A stretch of DNA of 64,000 nt. Source: Mesomycoplasma ovipneumoniae (GTDB taxonomy: Bacteria; Bacillota_I; Bacilli_A; Mycoplasmatales; Metamycoplasmataceae). Every line of letters starts with the position of its first letter. The stretch's first letter is position 1. The translations under genes and the position numbers were made by a program. The stretch is from assembly GCA_009756935.1 (NCBI GenBank), contig VZDP01000005.1, forward strand, positions 3,772 to 67,771, given 5' to 3'. Under the pieces are notes generated by a model, which searched no databases, was not told the DNA's origin, and saw nothing but the letters and a program-made list of their open reading frames with translations. Below are positions 30,910 through 40,500 of the stretch, piece after piece.

Positions 30910-31192
30910 ATGAAAAAACAAAATAAAGATGGTTTTATTGAAGTAAACAAATTGTTTGGCAAAAAACCTAAATATTTAAGGAAATTTCAAACGTGAAATT
31001 TGAAACAAGTTATTTGAAAACAATCAATTAACTGAAGTTGGTTTAGTAACGATGTTGCAAAAATTAAGGCAAAGGGTTGAATTTAACACTTTAGATCAGC
31101 AAATAACATTTAAAAATCGAGATGGTGTTCCTAGTGATCCGAATATTTGAAATAGCTATGATTTTTACTTTGATATCTTAATAAATCGGTAA
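30910..31192 (+). pseudogene. Degraded small gene of unknown family, copy 1
   Basis: A TATAAT (about 30896) lies a few bases before an ATG that opens a frame beginning MKKQNKDGFIEVNKLFGKKP. After about 40 codons the likely continuation lies in the next frame, with LTEVGLVTMLQKLRQRVEFN, then TFKNRDGVPSDPNIWNSYDF and DILINR before the stop. I do not recognise it. A shorter version with an internal deletion lies at 59931-60111. It is best read as a frameshifted relic; the 46-codon ORF at 31052-31192 is intact in both. Confidence 0.45.
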
Positions 31193-31235
31193 AAAAATTG
31201 TAAGTAACTTTTACCAAAAAACTTAAAAAACTGCC

Positions 31236-31411
31236 TAAAACCAGATGCTTTTTTAAAATTACCTTATGAAACTGGGAAACTCGGGAGTAATTTTAAAAAT
31301 TATTTTCGTTTTTTATAAACTTCTAATAATACTTTTCAATAGATTATTTTATCAAACCAGGAAACTCGGGAAAACCGGATGCTTTTTTGAAATTACCTTA
31401 TCAAACTGGGA
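31236..31411 (+). repeat. Two partial repeats ending in the MITE terminal motif
   Basis: GATGCTTTTTTAAAATTACC and the following TTATGAAACTGGGAAACTCGG occur at about 31246-31275 and, with single changes, at 31377-31411; a similar AAACCAGGAAACTCGGGA lies between them. The same unit recurs at 60163-60206. They carry no gene. Confidence 0.6.
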
Positions 31412-31424
31412 AACTCAGGAATTT

Positions 31425-31462
31425 CACTTTACTTTAGTGTTAATTTTTTTTGTCCTAGTTTA
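31425..31462 (+). repeat. Solo IS150-like end, left of the R-M cassette
   Basis: TTAGTGTTAATTTTTTTTGT followed by CCTAGTTTA matches the right end of the IS150-like element. The terminus points to the R-M cassette. Confidence 0.7.
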
Positions 31463-31568
31463 GTTCTTCTATATTTAATTTTATTTTTTTCTTGTTTTCT
31501 GTTTGCATATTTGGTCCTTTCTTGTATTAAAAAAGACGACTAGATTTTTATCTAATCGTCTTGACAAT

Positions 31569-32324
31569 TTATATATCAAAAAGTTCTGTCGGATCTATCT
31601 TGAATTGTAGCATATTTGCAGTCGGTCTTCCATTGTCCCCACCTTTTCTTTGAAGCGTAACTTTACCAAGTTTTATCGACCCTCCAGGACTTACTTCAAC
31701 TTTACCATCTGCAAAATAATGATTTATTACTTCATTTATATTTTTCAAAACCCATCTAGCATCTTCTTGTAATTTTTGTGCAACTAAAACCCATTCTGCT
31801 GAAAATTCTCCTCGCCCCTTTAATATATCAGATATTATTAACAACTTATTGTTATTTAACCAATCTAAAACTAAGTTTCTTTCTTCATCAGTTAATTCGT
31901 CCATAAACATTCTTCTATTATCTCTAACATTATCTTTATAAGGTTTTAATTCTCCAGTAAAATATTGCAAGATTTTATATACATTCAATGGAATATTCCA
32001 TAATTCGTTATAACTTTTTAACCATCTTTTATCTATTTGATTAAACCCTTTCTTATTGCTTACAAGTTTTACTTGTATATTTTCAATATCAAGCGCATCC
32101 TTTAATTTAACTTGTACTTTTACATTCAAATCAGCTTTATATCCTCTAATAACAATTGCGCTTACATATTCAACTTTTTCCAAAGTATAGCCCATAATTG
32201 TTAACCATTCTTTAGCTTCATCATCATTTTGTCAATCATTAAATTTATCTGCTATATGTTGTTCATTTCTAAATCCGTCTTTTGCAGTTTTCGACCCTAG
32301 TTTTACTTTATCAATTTCACCCAT
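31569..32324 (-). CDS. HinP1I-family type II restriction endonuclease (predicted GCGC specificity)
   Basis: The 251-residue protein starts with KLGSKTAKDGFRNEQHIADK and ends GGDNGRPTANMLQFKIDPTE plus LFDI, both strongly reminiscent of HinP1I from Haemophilus, as are ALDIENIQVKLVSNKKGFNQ and WLNNNKLLIISDILKGRGEF. HinP1I cuts G^CGC. NIQVKLVSNK fits the PD-(D/E)XK-type QVK catalytic element. Six of its seven Trp codons are TGG and only one TGA, against the TGA preference of the neighbouring genes, which suggests recent transfer. It starts nine bases after the methyltransferase stop and is probably co-transcribed with it. Confidence 0.9.
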
Positions 32325-32333
32325 ATTCTTAAC

Positions 32334-33503
32334 CTAACCTCTAATATTTTTAATCATTGCTTTAGCAATAGCATCTATAACATTTACCGTCATTGCATTT
32401 CCTGCTTGAGATAATACTTTATTATTATTTAATCCATTTTGTTTTACTTTTTCTGCAATATCTTTTGGAAAACCTTGTAATAACAATGCTTCATATCCAC
32501 TAAGTTTTTTTATTTTCCCATTTCTTATATAAAGTAATCCGTGTCTTCCAGCTCTTAATGTTGGAAAGATTTTATCATATTTGCGCAAGTCAGATTGTCG
32601 TCAATCAATGACATAATTTTCTAGACTTAACACTTGTTCATTAGCAATCTTGTTTTGATTATATTTATTTGATAAATACTTTTGAAATGTTTTATCTAAA
32701 ATATCTAACTCCAAGTTATTATCTTCGTCGATAAACCAAGAAAAATCTTTATTTGATAAATTGTTGATAGGAAATTCAAACATACCATTATCATATCCTT
32801 TTTTAAAACCAACAATATATACTCTCTCTCTAATTTGAGGAACGCCAAAATCTAGACTATTTAAGACTTTATAGTAGATATTATACCCTATGTTTTCAAG
32901 TGCTTCCTTGATTGTTTTAAAAGTATTTCCTTTATCATGATTTATCAATCCTTTAACATTCTCTAAAATAAAATACTTTACTTTTTTTTGTTTCATAATT
33001 TCAATTAAGGAGTATATTATCTGTCCTCTTTCATCTTCAAACCCTGCCCTTTTACCTACAATTGAAAATGTTTGGCACGGAAATCCTGCAATCATAAAAT
33101 CAAAATTAGGTAATTTGTCTATATCAACTTTGGTTAAATCTCCAAAATTTCTACCATCATCAAAAAATAATTTATAAGTTTCTGCAGTTTTTTCATCTAT
33201 CTCACAATGACCAACACACTCTAGTCCATTGTTTTCTAATCCAATTCTTCCTCCGCCAATTCCTGAACAAAAATCAAAAAATTTTAACATATCATTGCCC
33301 TCATATTTTTTAAAACTAATAACTTGTTCTACATTACATTGAAGTGCTTCGCATATCTTTTCAATATTTCTAAGTGATATATACTCATTCTTTCCCATAT
33401 TAGCTATGCAATTTGTTGTTAAATTTGCTTTTTCTAATAAATCTTTTTTATTCATATTTCTTGATTTCAAAAGATTCCATAATGGCTCATACGATATGTT
33501 CAC
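32334..33503 (-). CDS. C5-cytosine DNA methyltransferase with N-terminal XRE-type HTH
   Basis: The 389-residue product has an N-terminal helix-turn-helix (NISYEPLWNLLKSRNMNKKD to CEALQCNVEQVI), then all core m5C motifs: DFCSGIGGGRIGLE (SAM binding), AGFPCQTFSIVGKRAG (catalytic Cys), ILENVKGL (ENV), GVPQIRERVYIVGF (QxRxR), and GNAMTVNVIDAI near the end. It should protect the sites cut by the adjacent endonuclease. The GTG at 33501-33503 is preferred because AGGGGAT precedes it and the HTH then begins as MNISYEPLW. A longer ATG-initiated frame (to 33563) would run through the promoter. Two of three Trp are TGG. The fused HTH and the palindrome over its -35 box suggest autoregulation. Confidence 0.92.
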
Positions 33504-33534
33504 ACAATCCCCTATTGCCTTTTTATACTGTTTA

Positions 33535-33563
33535 ATTATAGCAAAAAACTTGAGTTTCCTCAA
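33535..33563 (-). promoter_or_regulatory. Promoter of the R-M operon
   Basis: TTGAGG (33558-33563) and TATAAT (33535-33540) on the minus strand are 17 bases apart, with the GTG start about 32 bases downstream. Confidence 0.7.
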
Positions 33564-33566
33564 GTT
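33547..33566. promoter_or_regulatory. Perfect palindrome overlapping the R-M promoter, candidate operator
   Basis: AACTTGAG, four bases (TTTC), CTCAAGTT: an eight-base perfect inverted repeat covering the -35 box and the start of the spacer. This is where a controller or HTH-methyltransferase would bind to repress. A further inverted repeat, CCTAAATTGTA and TACAATTTAGG, flanks positions 33567-33615. Confidence 0.7.
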
Positions 33567-33633
33567 CCTAAATTGTAGTTCAAGCGCAACATATACACTT
33601 AACTTACAATTTAGGTCAAAATGCCTTGAATAC

Positions 33634-33667
33634 TAAACCAGGACAAAAAAATTAACACTAAGGTTGG
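33634..33667 (-). repeat. Solo IS150-like end, right of the R-M cassette
   Basis: TAAACCAGGACAAAAAAATT followed by AACACTAAGGTTGG matches the same IS end as the copy at 31425-31462 but in opposite orientation, so the two bracket the cassette. Confidence 0.7.
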
Positions 33668-33689
33668 TTTTTTTGGTTTATTTTGGGGG

Positions 33690-34203
33690 TTTTTTAACTT
33701 TTTTGGCAAAGTCAAAAAAAATAACTATCAAAGCAAAAACACTGAATTTTAAATCTAACACTCACGAACAAAAATCTGCTTATTAATCAAATAAAACAAA
33801 CTAAAAAAAGCTAAAATTTTAACTTAAGAAGCAAAATTATTGAATTTTTAAACTGCTTTTTTAGTTCAAAACACTAACAAAAATCATCAAAAAATACAAC
33901 TACTATTTAAACTCAATGCAAATAGAAAACTCGTTTTTACTTACATTGAGCCTAAAAAAATATATGAAGTTTTGAAAGAACAATAACTAAAAGCCCTAAA
34001 TTTATAGATTTCTAAACGGTTAAATTTAAGGCATTCCATCATATTTAAAAATATAATGGATAATTCGCATTTTCTGATTTTATCATGCAAAAAACATAAC
34101 TAATTCCCCCTTAATTCAATATCAAAATTTATTAATTATTCTTAGTGAGGGTTATTATAACATAATTTTATTTTAGACCAAGCATTTTTTTTTTTTTTTT
34201 TTG
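33690..34203 (+). repeat. MITE-family repeat, copy f
   Basis: It holds part of the inverted-repeat unit (33800-33865), the common core with the CTCAATGCAAATAGAAAAC hairpin, and ends in T18. The right end part is missing. In reverse it gives TATAAT, GGGGGAA and an ATG with the short frame MFFAW then stop. Confidence 0.75.
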
Positions 34204-34296
34204 CCGATTAATTTTTGCCTAAAATCTTTGATTACTAAAAATACTTTTTTATTTACTTTTTATTTACTTTTTTCTTTTGATCTTAAAGTATTTTGG

Positions 34297-34394
34297 TATA
34301 ATAAGGTCATACTTATCGAGATATTATACTAAAATGTTTAATTACTAAAAATATTTTTTTATCTTCTTTGGATCTTAAAGTATTTTGTTATAAT
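34297..34394 (+). promoter_or_regulatory. Two tandemly duplicated promoters upstream of the giant genes
   Basis: A block of about 92 bases is repeated imperfectly; each copy has ATTACTAAAAATA, then GATCTTAAAGTATTTTG and TATAAT (34297-34302 and 34389-34394). Confidence 0.6.
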
Positions 34395-34462
34395 TAAGAC
34401 ATACTATCGAAATATCTAGTAAAGTCTAAAATTTATTTTACCTATCTATTTTTTATTTAAAG

Positions 34463-34497
34463 AAACAAAGTTGAAATAATTTCAAGCTTTGTTTTTT
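34463..34497 (+). terminator. Terminator-like hairpin in the leader before the giant gene
   Basis: AAACAAAG, TTGAAA, short loop, TTTCAA, GCTTTGTTTTTT forms a stem of about 14 bases with T6. It lies between the tandem promoters and the start codon at 34565. Confidence 0.7.
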
Positions 34498-34564
34498 GTC
34501 ATTAATAGACAAAAAAATGGTAAAATTAAAACAAAATCTGTATTATATAAAAAGAGGAGTAATT

Positions 34565-37500
34565 ATGGCTGAAAATCTAACAAAAAAAGAGAAAAAATTA
34601 ATGAAAGCAACTAAAAAACGTGCAATCATACTTTCACTGCTTGCCTTTGGTGGTCTTAGTATTGGTTCACTCAGTTTTCTTCCTTTCCTTTTAAAGTCTT
34701 GAAATACACTTCAATATAATATTGTTGATTTTAAACATATTAATCGTGATAATATTGGTTATGAACTTGAATTTGCCCTAAGTGATTTAGATTCATATAA
34801 ACTAAATTATCAAGATTTAAATGTTGACTTTACAGCTGATGAGCAAGGAAAAGACGTAATTGTTTCACACAAAGCCATTTATGATGAATTTAGTCGAACT
34901 TGACGGCTATCTTCAAATTATAACGGTCTTAGTTTTGGAAAAAGATACTATCTAAAAGTTTATCTTGATGATAAAAAGCAAAAAAGATTTTCTGCCAAAA
35001 AAGTAATTGCCTTTGGTCAAAATGTTACCAATTTTGTCGATACTCCACCTGCAGTTTCAACAATTAATTTTCAAACCAAAACTCCTTCTAGTGCCTCAGT
35101 TTCACTAAAATTTGCCGACGAGGCTGCTAATCTTGAGGGTAAAAAAGTTGCCCTAGAGTATTATTATGTCCTAAAAAATCAATCAGCACCCACTGATGTG
35201 CTCAGCAATTCCCAGGAAATTCACACTTCTTATGTCGATTCAGCAACCGTTAAAAACGGAGTGGCTGAATTTAGCCTCGAAAATCTTCACCCGGGAATGG
35301 ATTATAAAATTAGTGCAATTCGTTATGTTGACAGTTCTGCCCCAGCTAGTGACATCCCGCTTGTGCCAATGCAAAAAATTGCCCTAGCTCCAGAGATTAA
35401 CTACGAACAAGATGCCCAAAAAGAAAAACTTTTTGAAGCAACAACAGGCAAATATAATTATCGCGCTGATTCTTTGATTGACCAAAACTTAAGTTTTGAC
35501 TCAAAAAGACTTACAGTTAATTTTTCAACTCTGGACTCAAGCCCTAACTTGGAAAACAAGCCAATCAAACTAAACTATACAAATATTTTAACAGGCCAAA
35601 AATTTAGTGTTAGTTCATTTTTTGCCGCTAATTTAGCAAGTTTTGACCTTAGTAATTTAGCTCCAGGTTCTTCTTATCAAATCGAGAGTTTTGAGCTCGA
35701 GTCTTCCAAAGTTGAATTTGGCCAAACTTTCATTAAAAACTTTCATACCCCTGCGGCAATTGTTGAGTCCAAAATTGCAACCGGAGCGACTTTTTCTAAA
35801 GTTGACTTATCTGTTGTCTCAGTTGATAATTTAGAAGGAACAAAAGCGCATTTATATTTAGATGACAGTTCAATTCTGCCAGTTAGTGGTGTTTTTAGAA
35901 AAACTGGAGAGACAAATTCTTACCAAATTAGCTTTGAGCCAAAAGGGCTAACAAATAAAACAAAGTACGGTCTTAGCAAAGTTGTTTTTGACAGCCTAAG
36001 TCCAAATTCTGTTTTTGCCAAAAACAGAGATGGCTATGATTATTTAAATTTAGCTTGGGACAACAGTCTCGAGACTGGCTCAACAAAGCGTAATTTTATT
36101 ACTTCAATTTCAGATTTAAAGACTTTTATTAAATTAGAGCCAAAAATTCTTGCCTCAAAAGTTGAATACACTTTTGGCTTTGGTCTTGATTCATCTTTTT
36201 TAAACGACAAAGAGCTTTATTTATACTATCACAAAAAAGATGAACCCCAAAAAGTCTATAAATCAAAAGCAAGCATTCCTCAGGGTTCAGAAATTAAATT
36301 TGAACTTGAAAACTTTGAGAGCTCAACAACATATAAACTTGAAAAAATTGTAATTTCTGACTATCCAGAGGTTGCTGTTGCAATCAATTTTGATCCTAAC
36401 AAAAAAACCCAGCAAAACTTACCTTTTGACGAGTTTTTTGTCAAATATTATGTTTCAGACATTAGTTTTGAAAACGTTGACCAGACAAGTGCAGTTGCCA
36501 AGGTAACAATTAATGGTGATTTTAAAAATATTCAAGAGGCAAATCTAGACTTAAATGCCAAAATCGTCTTTGGTCAGCCAGGCTTTACTAACCTAACCGA
36601 AACAATTAACTTAAATCTTGCAGATTTGGCAAAGCAAGTTCCTGTTAGCCAGGCAGGTTCTGCTGCTCTTAGCCCGACTCGGCACGAGTTACAAGACGAC
36701 AAGCTTGTGATGTATTTTGATCTTAAAGATCTTGATCCTAAGACTCAATACCAAGTTGCTGATGTTGAAATACTCGGAAAAACTGACTTTTTCAGTTCAG
36801 AAGGAATTCTTGACTTAAATGCAAGATTTACAACTACCTTCCAAAAAGTTAAAATAATTGGGGCAAACTTTGAGTCAATTAGCTTAACAAGTGCTAATGC
36901 TTCAATTTATATTGATCCAAATTTCAATAGATATTTAAATGGTAAAAAATTTAATGCAATTTTTAAATCTGAAGACGGCCAAGAAGTTAAATCTAAACCT
37001 TTAGATGCAAGTTCAACTCCTGAATACTCAGTTCTTAGCAATAACATCCTTTCAGTTAAATTAGACAAACTTAGTCCTGGAAAAAAATATACTTTTTTCA
37101 AATTAGATCCAGCCCCAGGCCAAGACGAGGCTTTTAATAATTTAGAGTATAAATTTATTGACCTAAACCAAAATGAAACTGATGACTTACCTCATTTTTA
37201 TACCCTAAGTGATATAGCTTCAATTTCAGCTGAGCCTACTCAAGACAGTGCAAAATTGACAGTTAATTTTACCACAAAAGATCCAAACTACAATAAAAGA
37301 GCAAATTCTTCACTAAAAAAAGCCGTTATTTTCCTTAAAAATAACGCAACCGGAACGGTTGCCTCAGCTCAGGCTGATGAAATTAAATTCCAAGACGGTC
37401 TTAACAAAGTTGAATTTGACGTTAAAAATCTTGACAAATTAAGCCACTATACAGTTAGTGAGATTTTGCTTGATGGCCAAAAAATTGAATTTAGTGAGCA

Positions 37501-40500
37501 ATTAAAAGAAGAATCTGCTCCACAGCGTAATTTTGCTACGGTCGCAAGTACAGCAAAAATTATCAAAGTAGTCCAAACTGCCCAGTCTCATAATAAAATG
37601 GCAATTGAATTATCATTTGACCCAGTTAGTGATACATTTTTAACCGGAGATACAATCAAAGTTGTTCTTCAAAACTCAAAAGACAAAAAAACTATCGAGG
37701 CAAGTGGGACTGTAGACCAAAATTTAGTATTGAAATTAAATTTTGATAATTCAGTTGAGGCTGGTTTAGAGTATTCAATTTTAAGTATTACTAACGAGAC
37801 AAAAAATAAAGATATTCAAACTTCTGTTGGCTTTTTATTCCAAAAAAGGCTTGATAATTACAGCCCAGATCTTGAAAAAACAAGTATTGCGTCTGAAAAA
37901 TTCTACTCATCTCCTGAGCTTAAAACTTTCTCAGTTACTTCAAATAAAGAAGAAACTGTTAAAGTAAAGCTAACTTTTGCCGATGCCCAAAAATTACTCT
38001 TACAGCAAGTTTCTGGCGGGTCAAAACAGCTAACCCTTTTAATAAAAAATACCCAAACTGATGCAATTGTAGCCTCAAGTGCTGCGGCAAAAGAAGAAAA
38101 TGGTCAAGTCGAAGCTGAATTTACTTTTTCAAATCTTGATCGAGCAGTAAAATACGAACTAGTTTCAGTAAATGACTATTCTCGTCCTGATTATTTAATT
38201 TACAAAGACAACAATAATTTTAAAGAAGATAGTACTAAAAGTTTTGTTGTAAATGTTGATAGTATTGAAGTTAAAAATCTTGTCTATTCAGATATTAAAC
38301 AAAACTCAGTTAAGGCCGAAATTTATTTTGACCCAATTAGAGATTCTTATTTAGCTGGCAAAAATATTGATGTTGAAATTAAGCAAGATGGTGATCCGGT
38401 AGCTACATTTGTTAATGTTGATGCTACTGCCCAAAGTTCAACTATTAAAAAAACAGTTCAAATTCAAAAACTAGACGACGGACGGCTAAAAGCTGAAATT
38501 ACTTTTGAAGGTCTTGCTGAAGGTAAAGACTTTAAAATTGCCACTTTAACTTTAGCCAACAAATCTGATGTAAAAACAAATGAAGTAAATAAAACAAGCG
38601 GTCCTAAATTTAAAATAGTTAATGATTTTCTAGCGAGTGATGCTAATGCAAAATCAGCTGAAATTACTGCTGATTCAAACCAAAAAACTTTAAAATTCGC
38701 AACTGACGTTGTTGTCTCAAGTATTGAATTTAACCCAGCTGATTCAACAACCAACATTGACAAACAACAGTCAGCAAAAATTAAAGTAGAGTTTTCTAAC
38801 TCAAATAATGAAATACTAAAACTAAAAAAAGATCAACTTGCAACATTAACATTAATTAACAAACAAACTGGGAAAATAGTACTAGCTTCAGCAAAAATTC
38901 AAGCTAAAGATTCAATAGCTGGGCAAAAAGCTGAAACTTCTGCTTCAGTTGAATTTGAATTTAATAACAATTTAGAAAAACTAACAAAATACGAAGTTAG
39001 TTCAATTTCTGTTGTTCGGCCAAATGGTATTTATTCAATTCCTTTTGCAGCAAGTATAGTTAATGATCCTAAGACATTTGTAACACAACTAACCACTGTT
39101 AGTGTTAAAAATATTTCTTATGTTGATGTCTCAGAAACAAGTGTTGAACTTACAGTCTTTTTTGACTCAGTTAATGATGATATTTTAAATGAACAATTTG
39201 AAGCTGAACTTGAATATGTTCTAAAAACTAAAGACACCGAAGTTAAAAAATCAAGCAAAGTTACTGTTTCAAATAATCAGGCTGTATTTACAATTGATGG
39301 TCTTGATGAGGCAAGTACTTATGAAGTTAAAGATTTAAAATTATCTAAAAAAGTACAAGTTCGCAATACCCGTTCACTTCGTCGTGTTCGTCGTCAAGCA
39401 CCTGAGGCAAGTCCAGTTGCAAATAATATTAATGTAGTTTTTGACAAAACTGAAGTTGAAGACAAACACAAAAAATTCTTTTCAACAAAGTCATTAATTT
39501 CTGAAATTAAAATTGACAAAACTTTACTCGAACAAGAATTAAAAGCAAAAATGCCTAGCTTAACCCTCGAGCAAACTAATTTAACTGATACTCAAGCTGG
39601 TATTGAGCTTAAAATTAAAGATCCAAAACAATTTTTCAAAGATTATGTTGGTAGCGGATCTAAAGCCAATAATGCAGCCCAAGACATTAAATTAGTTGTA
39701 AAGTCAAATCGTACCGGGGCAATTTCTCAGGCAGGTGCCCAAATTAGTTTTGACGAAGCGTCAAACGTAGCTACTGTTAAATTTTTATTAGAAGATCTAG
39801 AAAAGTATACAGTTTATTCAATTGTTGATATTTTTGTCAACGGCGTTCGCCTTGGATTTTTAAATACTCTAACTGAAAGTCAAAAAGAATTTGCAACAAC
39901 TGCCCGGGATGTTACTCCTAATTATATTGCCCAAACTGAATTTAAACGTCATGGCGCGGTTCTAAGAATGGTTTTTGATATTAATAAAAACTGATTTTTA
40001 GTTAACAATAAAGTTAGACTAACATTTAAAAAATTCCAAGCCGCAGGTGCCGACGATCCCGATCTTAGTGTTGAGACAACCGTTGACCAAGATGGTCTTG
40101 CTGTTTTTCGAATTAATAAAGATAACTTAGCAACTAAAGTTCCGGTAGGAAGCCGTTTTGAAATTTCAAAACTTGAGTTTATTCCTGATGTTGATCAAAA
40201 CCAAAAAGTAGTTAAATATTTCCCGCTAAACACAATAACTTCAACTGATTCAACCAAAACACACTCAGCAAGTCAGTCTTCAAATCTTGTTCCTTTGGCT
40301 CGTTCTCGTCGTAGTCTTAGTGTTTTTGACAGTTCTTCTTCTGGGGTTAGTTCATTCCAAGATGGTTCTCAAGCTTCAGCCCCTGCGGGTGCCGCGGCTT
40401 CTCCGGCTGCTCTTGCTCCTGCAGATTCCCCTGCTGATTCTCAAGCGACAACTCTAGCTAATACTAACTTTTTAAATGTAAATATCTCAACAAGTCCGCT

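Noticed and set aside
31266..31463. Plus-strand ORF of 65 codons left of the R-M cassette
   Set aside because: It is made entirely of repeat termini and a solo IS end; the encoded peptide simply repeats the terminal motif.
32504..33563. Methyltransferase start at the ATG at 33563
   Set aside because: That start would place the promoter and operator inside the coding region; the GTG at 33503 has a good ribosome binding site and gives the usual HTH N-terminus.
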